A stretch of DNA of 64,000 nt from Lacrimispora indolis DSM 755 (GCF_000526995.1 NZ_AZUI01000001.1:4692001-4756000); one strand, 5' to 3'. Positions 18,858-27,818 are shown, counted from the first letter of the stretch. The notes: generated by a model from the sequence alone, not told the origin. A program made the numbers and translations.

Positions 18858-19870
18858 TGGAGCAAACGGGAAAAAGAAAAAGGTTACACATCAATAATAT
18901 TTCGCTGGTTATCACCGTTGTGCTGTTTGTCCTGATGTTTCTGTTTGGTTCTGTAAAGTACAATAACTTTTTATCTTTATCAACCTTTTTAAACCTCTTT
19001 AATGACAATGCATACCTGATGATAGCGGCAATTGGGGCGACTTTTGTGCTCATAAGCGGGGGAATCGATATTTCCATTGCCTCCACCATCGCATTTACAG
19101 GTGTTGGCTCCGCTTACTTACTGGAACGGGGAGTTCCGGCGTTTCTGGTAATTATTCTGATGCTCCTTGCAGGAATTATCGTAGGCTGTACCCAGGGGGC
19201 TTTGATCCACTATTTTAAGCTCCAGCCGTTTATCGTGACTTTGGCGGGTCAGTTTTTGATGCGCGGGCTCTGTGTTGTGATCAGTGAACGTTCCATTCCC
19301 ATCAGCGATCCGTTTTTTAAGACCATGGCTCTTGGAAAGGTAACGGTTCGGCTGGGGGAAGCAAAAGCGTGGAACGGGAAGATTTATTATTACGTATTTA
19401 TCCTTGTGATTGTTTTTGCAGCTGCAGTCTATACCCTGAGATATACAAAGTTTGGAAGGTGTTTATATGCCCTGGGAGGCGGTGAAACGTCTGCCAGCCT
19501 CATGGGATTAAATGTAGCCAGAACGAAAATTGCGGCATACGGGATCAGCAGTTTTTGCGCTGCTCTCGGAGGAATCGTGTTCAGCTTTTATACTCTGGCA
19601 GGATTCGGACTTCAAAATCTGGGCCTGGAACTGGATGCGCTTTCCTCAGCAGTGATCGGCGGAACCCTGCTTACGGGGGGCGTGGGCACTGTGGCGGGTA
19701 CGGTTGTGGGCGTTATGATAGAGGGAATTATCCAGACAATCGTTACATATCAGAATTTAAATACCTGGTGGACCAAGGTTACCATTGCTGCGCTTCTCTG
19801 CTTCTTCATTGTAATTCAGAGGGTCATTGCAATCCGTGCAGAAAAATCAAAGGGGAAGAATGGGCAATAA
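18857..19870 (+). CDS. yjfF: Sugar ABC transporter permease, YjfF type
   Basis: 337 residues of membrane protein from the same branched-chain/ribose permease family as the upstream gene. Landmarks are FVLISGGIDISIASTIAFTG, YALGGGETSASLMGLNV and AVIGGTLLTGGVGTVAGT. The gene order binding protein-ATPase-permease-permease is that of E. coli ytfQRT-yjfF. The histidine kinase gene follows after about 85 nt. Confidence 0.9.
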   Translation: MEQTGKRKRLHINNISLVITVVLFVLMFLFGSVKYNNFLSLSTFLNLFNDNAYLMIAAIGATFVLISGGIDISIASTIAFTGVGSAYLLERGVPAFLVIILMLLAGIIVGCTQGALIHYFKLQPFIVTLAGQFLMRGLCVVISERSIPISDPFFKTMALGKVTVRLGEAKAWNGKIYYYVFILVIVFAAAVYTLRYTKFGRCLYALGGGETSASLMGLNVARTKIAAYGISSFCAALGGIVFSFYTLAGFGLQNLGLELDALSSAVIGGTLLTGGVGTVAGTVVGVMIEGIIQTIVTYQNLNTWWTKVTIAALLCFFIVIQRVIAIRAEKSKGKNGQ

Positions 19871-19954
19871 GGCAAATAATACGGTTGTAAGAAGCTGTTA
19901 ACTTCGGTATACTGGATAGGCAGGTTATATGATATGAAAATAGGAGTGAGAGCA

Positions 19955-21745
19955 ATGAAATATTGGAAGAAACGATTCATGGATATGAAAATCCGTGATA
20001 AAATGATCAATTCTCATATTTTTATTGCGCTCATTCCCTTCTGTTTTGTGGGGATTTTGGGGATTATCAGTTCAACCAGAGAGGCGGAGCGCAACGTGAC
20101 CCAGCATACGTCTTTGCTGGTGGGACAGGTGCAGCATACCACGGATATTTATATAAGCAGCATTGAAAAGACAGCCAATATGCTCATCCGGATCATTGAA
20201 CCAATGCACCTTGGCAGGATCCCCTCCGCTGAGGACGGCCGCTGGAAAGAGTATGAAGCAGCCCTGAAAGACAGCTTTGAGACAGTGGCAGATACTCATG
20301 ATGAAATCGCAGGCATATTTTTTGCTACGGAGCATGACATGTATGTGGGAACAGGGATGTCCAGAATCTCCCGGGACCCCTTTGTCAAAGAGGTCTGGTA
20401 TGAAAAAGCAGCATCATTTCCCGGTGAAATGCAGATAATCAGCGATGTTACCGGAAGAAATATTGTTACGGAGGCAGCCTATAGCATTGACGATGTATTT
20501 TCAGTGATGAAAGCAGTCATTGACCCGGAAACAGGGGAGAGAATCGGCGTATTGCTGTTTGATGTAAAGCATGAGATCATTTCTTCCGCCATTCAGGATG
20601 CGAACATCGGTGAAAATGGATTTGTATTCGTCCTGGATGAGCAGAATCACCTGGTGTATGCACCAACCAATAAAATCGTCTACCGCATCCGTCCTGAATG
20701 GCTGTGGAATGAAGAAGAGCCTGTGACAGCGGTGATCAATGGGGAAAAATATCAGATCAGCTATCAAAGATCAGCCTATACCGGCTGGAAAACTGTCAGT
20801 GTTTCATCCTACCGGGAAATCATGGGCGGAATCAATACCATGCTGTTCATGTTTGGCTGGGTCCTGGTCTTAACGATTCTCACCGTATTTATTGTGGCGG
20901 TAAAAATTTCGGAGACAGTGACAAAGCCCATTGTCAGGCTTCGCAACTTAATGAAAGAGACGGAAAAAGGCAACTTATCCGTCCGGTTTGAAGGCAACTA
21001 TTTAGATGAGGTAAGCGAGCTTGGCCGCCGGTTCAACCAGATGCTGGAGCGGATACAGGAATTGATGGAGGAGGTATATAAGGAACAGGAGAATAAGCGG
21101 AAAGCACAGCTAAAGGCAGTTCAGGAGCAGTTTAAACCCCATTTTTTATACAATACCCTGGACACCATTGGCTGGATGGCGAGAGAACATTCCGCTTATG
21201 ATATTGTTCATCTTGTAGATGCCCTTACCAATGTTTTCCGCATCAGCTTGAGCAAGGGAAAAGACTATATTACCATAGAAGAAGAAATCCGTTACATTTC
21301 CAATTATCTCTACATACAGAAAATCCGTTACGGGCCTAAGGTACAGTACGAAATTTTAGTAGATGAGGACTGCATGAAGGTGGTTCTGCCCAAAATGATC
21401 CTCCAGCCCCTGGTGGAAAATTCCATTTACCACGGGGTCAAGATGAAGAGCGGGGATGGGCATGTAAAGGTCACCGGAAGGGTGGAAGACAATTGGGTGA
21501 GCCTGGAGGTCTGGGATGACGGAAAGGGCATGGAGGAAGAAAAGGTCTGGGAGCTATCCAGATTGTTAAATGAGCCGGGAGAAGCCGGCAGAAACAGAAG
21601 CTTTGGATTGTTTTATATTAAGGAGCGGCTGCGCATCCGGTACGGAGAGCAGTTCCAGGTATTGGTGGAAAGCAAAGAGGGGCAGGGGACGAGTATTGTT
21701 ATACGGATTCCGAAAGAAGTTCAGAATGATCTTGAAAAAGGGTAA
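19955..21745 (+). CDS. YesM-type sensor histidine kinase
   Basis: 596 residues from ATG 19955, which has AGGAG 8 nt upstream; the earlier ATG at 19934 lacks one. Layout: transmembrane segment 1 (about 20-40), an extracellular Cache-like sensor of ~250 residues, transmembrane segment 2 (LFMFGWVLVLTILTVFIVAV), a HAMP linker, then a His_kinase domain with His396 in FKPHFLYNTL. A HATPase domain has LQPLVENSIYHG (N box), DDGKGM (G1) and GLFYIKERL. It is the likely partner of the response regulator at 13819-15045, placed at the other end of the transporter operon. The following double binding-protein gene probably presents sugar to it. Confidence 0.93.
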   Translation: MKYWKKRFMDMKIRDKMINSHIFIALIPFCFVGILGIISSTREAERNVTQHTSLLVGQVQHTTDIYISSIEKTANMLIRIIEPMHLGRIPSAEDGRWKEYEAALKDSFETVADTHDEIAGIFFATEHDMYVGTGMSRISRDPFVKEVWYEKAASFPGEMQIISDVTGRNIVTEAAYSIDDVFSVMKAVIDPETGERIGVLLFDVKHEIISSAIQDANIGENGFVFVLDEQNHLVYAPTNKIVYRIRPEWLWNEEEPVTAVINGEKYQISYQRSAYTGWKTVSVSSYREIMGGINTMLFMFGWVLVLTILTVFIVAVKISETVTKPIVRLRNLMKETEKGNLSVRFEGNYLDEVSELGRRFNQMLERIQELMEEVYKEQENKRKAQLKAVQEQFKPHFLYNTLDTIGWMAREHSAYDIVHLVDALTNVFRISLSKGKDYITIEEEIRYISNYLYIQKIRYGPKVQYEILVDEDCMKVVLPKMILQPLVENSIYHGVKMKSGDGHVKVTGRVEDNWVSLEVWDDGKGMEEEKVWELSRLLNEPGEAGRNRSFGLFYIKERLRIRYGEQFQVLVESKEGQGTSIVIRIPKEVQNDLEKG

Positions 21746-21746
21746 A

Positions 21747-23618
21747 ATGGAAAAAAGAACGAAATTACTGGCGATATTACTGATCATGGTATTTGGTTTC
21801 CTGGGATACCGGATTTATAACGGGGCAATTACCCAAACGGTCTATAAAAGCGATGTGGAATATGTGATCGGCGTTTCTCAGGCAAACATGAGAGAAGCAT
21901 GGCGGATCGCATTGATACATGAGATCCAGGAGGAAGCGGGAAAGTATCCCAATATCAGAATCGTTACGGCAGATGCGACCTCCAGCGTGGAAAAGCAGGA
22001 AAAGGATGTTGACAGGCTTCTGGACTTCGGCATTGATCTTTTGATCATATCCCCCTGTGATTCCAGCCGTCTGACAAAGAAGGTGGGGGAGGTATATCAG
22101 GAGGGAGTTCCTGTAATTGTTATGGACCGAAGCGTAGAGGGCTTTGACTATAACCTGTTTATCGGCCCGGATAATAATCTCATCGGCAAGCAGGGGGGAG
22201 AATGTGCGGTCCGGCTGCTGGGAAATGGGAAGGCGAAAATTCTGGAACTTCGTGCGACTGCCGGGTCCCTTCAGAGCGAGGAGCGGAGCGAGGGCTTTGA
22301 TTCTGTGATCAGGGATTATCCTGATATCGAAAAGACTGTCTGTGATCTGAAAAATGACATGAAGGACCCAGCCTATGATGCGGTTTTTGCCATGGAGAAG
22401 GAACTGAAAGGCGTTTCCCTCATATTTGCCAACAATGATTCCGTGGCCTTTGGAGCATACGAGGCGCTAAAGGACAGGAGTCTGGCTGAGAAAATCAAGG
22501 TTATCGGTTGTGACGGCTTTACAGGAGAAAATGAAGGGGTGGATTTGGTGCGGAAAGGAAAACTTGCAGCAACGATTTCCTGCCCAACAGGAGGAAAAGA
22601 GGCAGTACAATATGCTATTAATATTCTTCGGAAGGAAAGCGGAGTTCCCAAGCAGGTAATTTTAAGAAGCCATACGATCTATCCTCAAAATGCCGGTGAG
22701 TATCTGGCGGCTCTTGACCGACAAAGTATTGACGATGGCAGGAGAATTACCGTAGGATATTCCCAGGTGGGACAGGAGAGTCAGTGGAGGCTTGCCAATA
22801 CCCGCTCCATTCAGGAGGCTGCCAAGGAATTTAATGTGGAACTTCTTTTTGACAGCGCAGATCAGTCTCAAAAGAAGCAGATTGAGGCGATTCGCAGGTT
22901 TATTAAGGAGAGGGTGGATGTAGTCGTGGTTTCTCCAGTAGTGGAGACCGGCTGGGATGAGGTCTTAAAAGAGGCTAAGGAGGCCAATATCCCTGTAGTA
23001 ATGTCTGACCGCAGAATCGAAGCAGGAGATGATCTGACAACCACTTATATTGGTGCTGACTTTTTAGAGGAAGGGCGGAGAGCCATGCGCTGGCTGAAAG
23101 AACATGTAAAACCGGAGCAGGGACCTGTCCATATTTTAGAGCTTCAGGGAAGTGAAGGAGCCACACCGACGGAAGAGAGAAAAAAAGGATTTTTTGAAAT
23201 ATTGGAGGAGAATCCCCAGTACCAGATCGTATATACGGATTATGGTGATTTCACTTACGACGGAGGGAAACAGGTTGTTGAGGAATACATCAGCAGCCAC
23301 AACTGGGATGTGGACATTATCTTTTCTCACAATGATGACATGGCCCTTGGGGCGATCGAAGCCTTGGAGGCCCATGGATTAAATCCGGGGAAGGATATAA
23401 CAATTGTTTCTGTGGATGCGACGAAAGAAGCGTTTCAGGCGATGATAGACGGCAAACTGAACTGTGCGGTGGAATGCAGTCCGCTTCTGGGGCCTCCCCT
23501 TATGAAAGCAATCCGGGATATGATCGCAGGAAAGGAAATGCCTCTTCGGATTATAACAGAAGAAAAGGTGTACGATCAGTCTGATGCGGAGACAGTTATT
23601 AAAACAAGGGAATATTAA
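21747..23618 (+). CDS. Membrane-anchored tandem sugar-binding protein
   Basis: 623 residues from ATG 21747 (AAGGG upstream); ATG 21726, overlapping the kinase gene, is an alternative. An uncleaved N-terminal anchor (about 7-23, no lipobox Cys) is followed by two complete type 1 sugar-binding domains. The first (~40-340) starts YVIGVSQANMREAWR and the second (~345-620) starts ITVGYSQVGQESQWR. The second keeps the YtfQ-specific blocks SPVVETGWDEV, FSHNDDMALGAIEALEAHG and ECSPLLGPP; the first is more diverged. Single-domain relatives feed transporters or sensors. A doubled, membrane-tethered form next to a YesM kinase suggests a co-receptor that reports sugar to the kinase rather than a transport component. 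This function is inferred. Confidence 0.88.
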   Translation: MEKRTKLLAILLIMVFGFLGYRIYNGAITQTVYKSDVEYVIGVSQANMREAWRIALIHEIQEEAGKYPNIRIVTADATSSVEKQEKDVDRLLDFGIDLLIISPCDSSRLTKKVGEVYQEGVPVIVMDRSVEGFDYNLFIGPDNNLIGKQGGECAVRLLGNGKAKILELRATAGSLQSEERSEGFDSVIRDYPDIEKTVCDLKNDMKDPAYDAVFAMEKELKGVSLIFANNDSVAFGAYEALKDRSLAEKIKVIGCDGFTGENEGVDLVRKGKLAATISCPTGGKEAVQYAINILRKESGVPKQVILRSHTIYPQNAGEYLAALDRQSIDDGRRITVGYSQVGQESQWRLANTRSIQEAAKEFNVELLFDSADQSQKKQIEAIRRFIKERVDVVVVSPVVETGWDEVLKEAKEANIPVVMSDRRIEAGDDLTTTYIGADFLEEGRRAMRWLKEHVKPEQGPVHILELQGSEGATPTEERKKGFFEILEENPQYQIVYTDYGDFTYDGGKQVVEEYISSHNWDVDIIFSHNDDMALGAIEALEAHGLNPGKDITIVSVDATKEAFQAMIDGKLNCAVECSPLLGPPLMKAIRDMIAGKEMPLRIITEEKVYDQSDAETVIKTREY

Positions 23619-23719
23619 GGTGGCTTTTTTGATGCAGCTTTTGACATCAGCGTTGAAAGATTGCTGAAGATGAGGATATTTATAAAAAAGTACTTGATTA
23701 TTTGACGAAAATGTAGTAC

Positions 23720-23756
23720 TATAATTGTGCAAATTGATTTGTTAATTTGCACAATT
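23720..23756 (+). promoter_or_regulatory. -10 element overlapped by 13-bp inverted repeat before tRNA-Leu
   Basis: TATAAT (23720-23725) overlaps the left arm of a perfect inverted repeat, AATTGTGCAAATT (23723-23735) and AATTTGCACAATT (23744-23756), with an 8-nt loop. The repeat ends 5 nt before the tRNA. No -35 with normal spacing is obvious. It may be an operator, a leader hairpin, or the terminator of the upstream operon, which shows no other one. Confidence 0.5.
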
Positions 23757-23761
23757 AAAAA

Positions 23762-23845
23762 GCAGAAGTGGCGGAATTGGCAGACGCGCACGGTTCAGGT
23801 CCGTGTGGTAGCAATACCTTGAGGGTTCAAGTCCCTTCTTCTGCA
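23762..23845 (+). tRNA. tRNA-Leu (CAG)
   Basis: 84-nt class II tRNA. The acceptor GCAGAAG pairs with CTTCTGC, the discriminator is A, the anticodon loop is TTCAGGT within a CACGG/CCGTG stem, there is a long variable arm, and the T loop is TTCAAGT. CCA is not encoded. It reads CUG leucine codons. Confidence 0.95.
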
Positions 23846-23857
23846 TAGTTATGCTGA

Positions 23858-23892
23858 AATGTCCTGTGGAAAATACCACAGGACATTTTTTC
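23858..23892 (+). terminator. Terminator after tRNA-Leu
   Basis: AATGTCCTGTGG (23858-23869) pairs perfectly with CCACAGGACATT (23876-23887) and is followed by a run of T. Confidence 0.92.
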
Positions 23893-24113
23893 TATACCGA
23901 GAATTTGACAGCTGATGCCTGCATTGAAATGGCAGATTCATAGCATACGGATGCGCCCGATTCGAGTACCTCCGCTATATATTTTGAAACTTCTACATGT
24001 ACAGGATGGACGAGATAAGCCTCCATATCCTCCATTGAGGAAAAATGAGTGATTACATGCATTACGGAAACGATGAAGTCAGCAATATGAAACGTGAGGT
24101 ATGCCGTTTGAAC
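23892..24113 (-). pseudogene. Remnant of a Dabb-type (stress-responsive A/B barrel) protein
   Basis: An uninterrupted 73-codon frame on the minus strand ends at TAG 23892-23894 and has no usable start. The residues MEDMEAYLVHPVHVEVSKYI match the typical C-terminal part of Dabb-domain proteins (LxEYxxHPxHxxV). The N-terminal beta-strand of the ~95-residue family is missing, so this is a truncated copy lying just downstream of the SnoaL-like gene. Confidence 0.55.
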
Positions 24114-24118
24114 TTTCC

Positions 24119-24457
24119 TCAGTCACCGGCCAATAAGATTTTAAGCTCAACAATCTTCTGATTTTTTAAGGTGAAATAATAGTCAAGCGCAACCGGGCTT
24201 CCCTCAAAGTTCCCGGTAAGTGTGGCGGTGACAATAAACTTCCTATTATTTTCTACGGCATTTGTAACCTCAGTTTTGACTGACAAATTGTTGTTTGCCT
24301 TCTCAATATGCTCCTTAATCGCGTCGGGACCGTGATAAATCATGCCATCATCGTAGAGTACGGCATCTCCGGCAAAGCACTTGGCAAGCAAACTGCTGTC
24401 ATACGAGTTTGACGCCTGGAAATATGTTTCAATAGACTGCGGTAATTTGATGTTCAT
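24119..24457 (-). CDS. SnoaL/NTF2-like small protein
   Basis: 112 residues from the ATG at 24457, which has AAGGAG upstream; the frame continues further upstream only because an SDR fragment happens to be in frame. The sequence ([43 protein letters not shown]) is typical of the SnoaL-like cone fold used by small isomerases, hydrolases and binding proteins. No catalytic assignment is possible. It was probably co-transcribed with the broken oxidoreductase gene upstream under the control of the WYL regulator at 24726-25640. Confidence 0.8.
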   Translation of the reverse strand: MNIKLPQSIETYFQASNSYDSSLLAKCFAGDAVLYDDGMIYHGPDAIKEHIEKANNNLSVKTEVTNAVENNRKFIVTATLTGNFEGSPVALDYYFTLKNQKIVELKILLAGD

Positions 24458-24628
24458 ATTTGTTCTCCTTCTTATAAATTGCTTAAATTGTGCGGATAAT
24501 ACCCCGTCAATTGTATGTTCGGCCCCGACAATATAGGATGTCCGGTCATATACCAGGAAAGCGGCAAGCTCAGCGATTTCCTCCGGCCGGGCTGTCCGTC
24601 CGATGGGAATCCCGCCAAGGGAATCCAT
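24458..24628 (-). pseudogene. C-terminal fragment of a short-chain dehydrogenase (SDR)
   Basis: About 57 codons carrying only the SDR C-terminal signature: [20 protein letters not shown], then [12 protein letters not shown]. The NAD-binding Rossmann half and the catalytic Tyr-Lys are absent. AAAGGAGG lies upstream, followed immediately by a 5-codon stop-terminated frame, so the body of the gene looks deleted between its ribosome site and its last 50 residues. It reads in frame into the SnoaL-like gene. Confidence 0.65.
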
Positions 24629-24686
24629 AAGGGTCTGCTAATTTCCTCCTTTCATGATTGGCAGGGTGATTAACCATTGTATTTGA

Positions 24687-24722
24687 ATTATACCGGCTAT
24701 AACCTGACGACGTCGCGTCAAG
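24687..24722 (-). promoter_or_regulatory. WYL-regulator operator/promoter unit 1 (before SDR remnant)
   Basis: On the plus strand it reads ATTATA-N5-TATAACCTGAC-N8-GTCAAG. Read in the transcribed direction this is TTGACG, 23 nt, TATAAT, with the CCTGAC/GTCAAG repeat between them. The same block with the same spacings precedes the regulator's own gene (25658-25693). Confidence 0.65.
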
Positions 24723-24725
24723 ATA

Positions 24726-25640
24726 TCATTTATTTCTTTTATATTTCCAGAGAATCTCATCCAATTTACTTTGGATCTTTTCACGTATGTTCTGCGGGGC
24801 GAGGACTTCAGCATAGGTTCCAAAAGAGAGGATATAGTGAAACAGCCAATCGCTTTCCGGTAAGGAAGCCGTAACTGTAAAGGAGCCGTCCCGATTTTTA
24901 GTGATTTCCTTTTCATCGAATTCATCAAATACCCGGTAAGCACCTTCTGGAGCAATCTGAAGCTGCACATCAATCCATATTTTAGAACTCTCCTCCGTTT
25001 GATCTTCCAACAATTTTTCCTGTGGCCTATTTACAAAAATTTCCGGTGACATTTCCACATTGGACATACGCGAGATTTTAAAGGTTCTGTATTCATTTCT
25101 TGTAAGGCAGAAGCCTTGCAGATACCATGCATTCACCTTGTACATAAGCTTAACAGGTTCGACCCTTCGGCTGCTTTTTTCTCCGGCTGTATTAAAATAG
25201 TAAAACATAATGACCTGATGATTCAGGATGGCATTTTTGAGTATCGTGAATTCACATGTTTTGCTTTTATTGCTGCCCCAGGGCGATAAATCCACCTCAA
25301 TCCAATTGATGTTGTTTTTTTGAAACAAGCTGCTTAATTTTGAAAGCACCTTGTCTGTTTCCGGATTCTGCATTACGGTTAAGCTTTGCAGTGCAAACAA
25401 TATTTCGTTTTGTTCATTTTCTGAAAGAACGGACTTATTGAGAATAAAATGGTCCAGCAGTGATATTCCTCCGCCTTTTCCCTGGGTTGCATAAATAGGT
25501 ATTCCTGCGGAGGAGAGCGTATCAATATCCCGATAAACCGTTCTTTCAGACACTTCAAAACGTTCCGCCAGTTCCTTGGCCGTGACTATTTTTTTGCTAA
25601 GCAGAATATATACGATTTCAAAAAGCCTGTTAATTTGCAT
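24726..25640 (-). CDS. YafY-family regulator (HTH_11 + WYL)
   Basis: 304 residues. N-terminal HTH_11: IVTAKELAERFEVSERTVYRDIDTLS. The WYL domain (~140-210) contains VEPVKLMYKVNAWYLQGFCL and RTFKISRM. A C-terminal WCX-like extension follows. WYL proteins sense small ligands or nucleic acids and often control neighbouring stress or redox genes. Its own promoter and that of the adjacent SDR remnant share an identical operator block, so it probably controls both. The target operon is now largely decayed. GAGGTGAT precedes the start. Confidence 0.9.
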   Translation of the reverse strand: MQINRLFEIVYILLSKKIVTAKELAERFEVSERTVYRDIDTLSSAGIPIYATQGKGGGISLLDHFILNKSVLSENEQNEILFALQSLTVMQNPETDKVLSKLSSLFQKNNINWIEVDLSPWGSNKSKTCEFTILKNAILNHQVIMFYYFNTAGEKSSRRVEPVKLMYKVNAWYLQGFCLTRNEYRTFKISRMSNVEMSPEIFVNRPQEKLLEDQTEESSKIWIDVQLQIAPEGAYRVFDEFDEKEITKNRDGSFTVTASLPESDWLFHYILSFGTYAEVLAPQNIREKIQSKLDEILWKYKRNK

Positions 25641-25657
25641 ATCATCACCTCAGGTAA

Positions 25658-25703
25658 ATTATAAAACATATAACCTGACAATAGTATGTCAAGTTATATG
25701 TTT
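25658..25703 (-). promoter_or_regulatory. WYL-regulator operator/promoter unit 2 (own promoter)
   Basis: The same ATTATA-N5-TATAACCTGAC-N8-GTCAAG block as at 24687-24722. Here the palindrome is extended: the arms run from 25664 to 25703 with AAACATATAAC mirrored by GTTATATGTTT. The spacing TTGACA-23-TATAAT is too long for unaided sigma-A, suggesting activation or DNA remodelling by the regulator. Confidence 0.7.
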
Positions 25704-25831
25704 TTTATTAAGTGCAGATAAGCGTAAGCTCTGGGGATCCACGAGGATACACAGATATTTTATTACATCAAAAAGAATGTTGGAAGAATGCTTTTCAAGC
25801 ACACCCCAACATTCAGTATAGGACCTCTTTT

Positions 25832-27472
25832 TCATTTTGTCATGCTCATGCCAGGTTCATAAACCGCATATTGGCTGCGGCCATGTTTCTTTGCATGATA
25901 AAGAGCAATATCAGCTTTTTGATATAATTCTTCAAATACAGTTCCGTCTTCCGGATAGGCGGCTGTTCCTAAACTGGCAGAAATATGTGCTTCCGGTTCC
26001 AGGGCGCTGCCTATGAGGCTGCATAAATTTTCCAGGCGGGCATATAAATCCATACTGTAGGCCACATCTTTTAATAAAATGATAAATTCATCGCCTCCCA
26101 GTCGTCCAAAGATGTCATCCCGCCTTAGGGCGGATTTAAGCCTTGAAGCAGCGCGGTGGAGCGCTTTATCCCCAAAATGATGACCGTAATTATCATTCAG
26201 CTGCTTGAAGCGGTCAATATCCAGCATGATAAGGATGTGATGGCTTTGGCTGTCTTTTAATGTGCTGCGTATGGCATGTATGGCTGTTGCCCTGTTTAAC
26301 AGCCCGGTCAGGGAATCCTGTTTGGAAAGCTCCTGAAGAGTCAGGGCCTCCCGTTTGGCTGCGTCAATGTCCTTAATGAGGATAAAAGCCTTAATGGTAT
26401 CGGTATATGGATCGGAAACGATCTGCACCAGCCCAAGCCCCCAGTAAACGCTTCCGTCGGGCCGCAAACGCCGGTGCTCCAGCCGTAAGGACCGGTTGCC
26501 GCGATAATAGTGATAGAGCAGCTGATTCTTATTGAAGAATTTTAGATACATCTCCCGGTCCTCTTCAAAAATATAATGCTCTGCAATGTAGTTCATAATG
26601 CTGGAAAAGGAGTTGGTGACATATTCCGGCATAGTCTGGGTCATTTCTCCAATGATTTCTTCAAATAAGTCGAATTTTAAGTTATATTCGTAATAACCGA
26701 TACAGTCTTTTTTCTGTTCCCGCATGTACTCCATCCACTTTTGGTAAGCCAGTTCCTTTTCATACTGATCCGTAATATCCTGGTAAGATATGATACCTCT
26801 GAGAGGGCGCTGATCTTCAGTACACACCAGTGAGTAATGAGTGGAGAACCAGTGATAATCTCCTGATCCTGTTTTCAGTCGTGTGATGCATTTTCCCTCA
26901 GGTACACCCTTTTCCATGTCATCATAAAAATCCAGAAAATCAGTAACACTTTCCTTATGTACAATGCCGTTTTCAATAAGAAATTCCGGGGAGAGCGGCA
27001 TGGTGTAGGGGAAGGGGAAGGTTCTGGAAAATTCAGGTGAGGGGGAAAGGGTTCTGGAAGGAATATCGTAGATGCTTACAAGGCAGCCGGAATGCTGGCT
27101 GGCCAGCCGGTATTGTTCTTCCCGGATCCTTAAGTGTTCCTGGAATTTTTTCATACATGTGATATCAGAGATAGCACAGTACAATAATTCCTCCTCAGGG
27201 ATATAATTCAGTTGTAAGGAACACCAGACGCAGTTTTTTTGTATTTTTGCTTTGAATTCCAAATCAAAGCTGACTGGCTGGTCTGTAAAGTGGCTGCGTA
27301 TTTCTTCCAGCAGCTCCGGAAATTCTGATTCACATACCATGTCCTTAAGAGAAGCAGGCGCTTGAAATAAGTCCTTTATAGCCTGATTGGAATAAAGAAT
27401 GGTAAGGTCTTCATCGGTTTTAAGCTTTAGTATGCCGCAAGGGATGCGATCTAAAAAAGGTTCTTCGTTCAT
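25832..27472 (-). CDS. Diguanylate cyclase with PAS-type sensor region
   Basis: 546 residues. Two or three PAS-like segments fill the first ~370 residues (LRPDGSVYWGLGLVQIV is a PAS/PAC signature). The GGDEF domain (~375-540) has DIDRFKQLNDNYGH and RLGGDEF, so the active site is intact. RxxD (RRDD) lies five residues before the GG, so the product-inhibition I-site is also kept. No transmembrane segment is evident, so it should be a cytoplasmic enzyme making cyclic di-GMP from GTP. It is a single gene. The ligand of the PAS part is unknown. Confidence 0.92.
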   Translation of the reverse strand: MNEEPFLDRIPCGILKLKTDEDLTILYSNQAIKDLFQAPASLKDMVCESEFPELLEEIRSHFTDQPVSFDLEFKAKIQKNCVWCSLQLNYIPEEELLYCAISDITCMKKFQEHLRIREEQYRLASQHSGCLVSIYDIPSRTLSPSPEFSRTFPFPYTMPLSPEFLIENGIVHKESVTDFLDFYDDMEKGVPEGKCITRLKTGSGDYHWFSTHYSLVCTEDQRPLRGIISYQDITDQYEKELAYQKWMEYMREQKKDCIGYYEYNLKFDLFEEIIGEMTQTMPEYVTNSFSSIMNYIAEHYIFEEDREMYLKFFNKNQLLYHYYRGNRSLRLEHRRLRPDGSVYWGLGLVQIVSDPYTDTIKAFILIKDIDAAKREALTLQELSKQDSLTGLLNRATAIHAIRSTLKDSQSHHILIMLDIDRFKQLNDNYGHHFGDKALHRAASRLKSALRRDDIFGRLGGDEFIILLKDVAYSMDLYARLENLCSLIGSALEPEAHISASLGTAAYPEDGTVFEELYQKADIALYHAKKHGRSQYAVYEPGMSMTK

Positions 27473-27626
27473 TGTTCACTTTCCCCCATAAGTGCTTATG
27501 AAAATAGAAATAGGCTTTATTATGAATATATGTGGCATGCTGTCAAAAAATGCACAAAAAAAATGAATTTGGTAGACATTAGTAAATATAAGATCAAAAA
27601 TATTGATTTCATAAATAAAAGTGGTT

Positions 27627-27651
27627 CAGCCGGGTAAATAACCGTCTGTGC
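27627..27651. repeat. 25-nt imperfect repeat, copy 1
   Basis: Differs from 28402-28426 at 4 of 25 positions (common core CAGCC-GGTAAATA). The two copies flank the acetyltransferase gene. The remainder of the 27473-27818 space holds an extended -10 (TGATATAAT, 27744-27752) and nothing else recognised. Confidence 0.5.
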
Positions 27652-27818
27652 TGCTTTCAGATTATAGACAAAGTCAAATTATATTTTGCGGCAATGAATA
27701 TGAAAAGTATAAATAAACATTGATATATTTTTGGCCTTCGTTCTGATATAATTAAGTCAAATCGGAATTTTTTGTCAGTCTTTAAATGTCGATTATTTAT
27801 ATAATGGGAGGTGCAGAT

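Noticed and set aside
21570..21725. Long N-terminal extension of the tandem sugar-binding protein inside the kinase gene
   Set aside because: The extension is the out-of-frame shadow of the kinase C-terminus; a membrane anchor follows ATG 21747.
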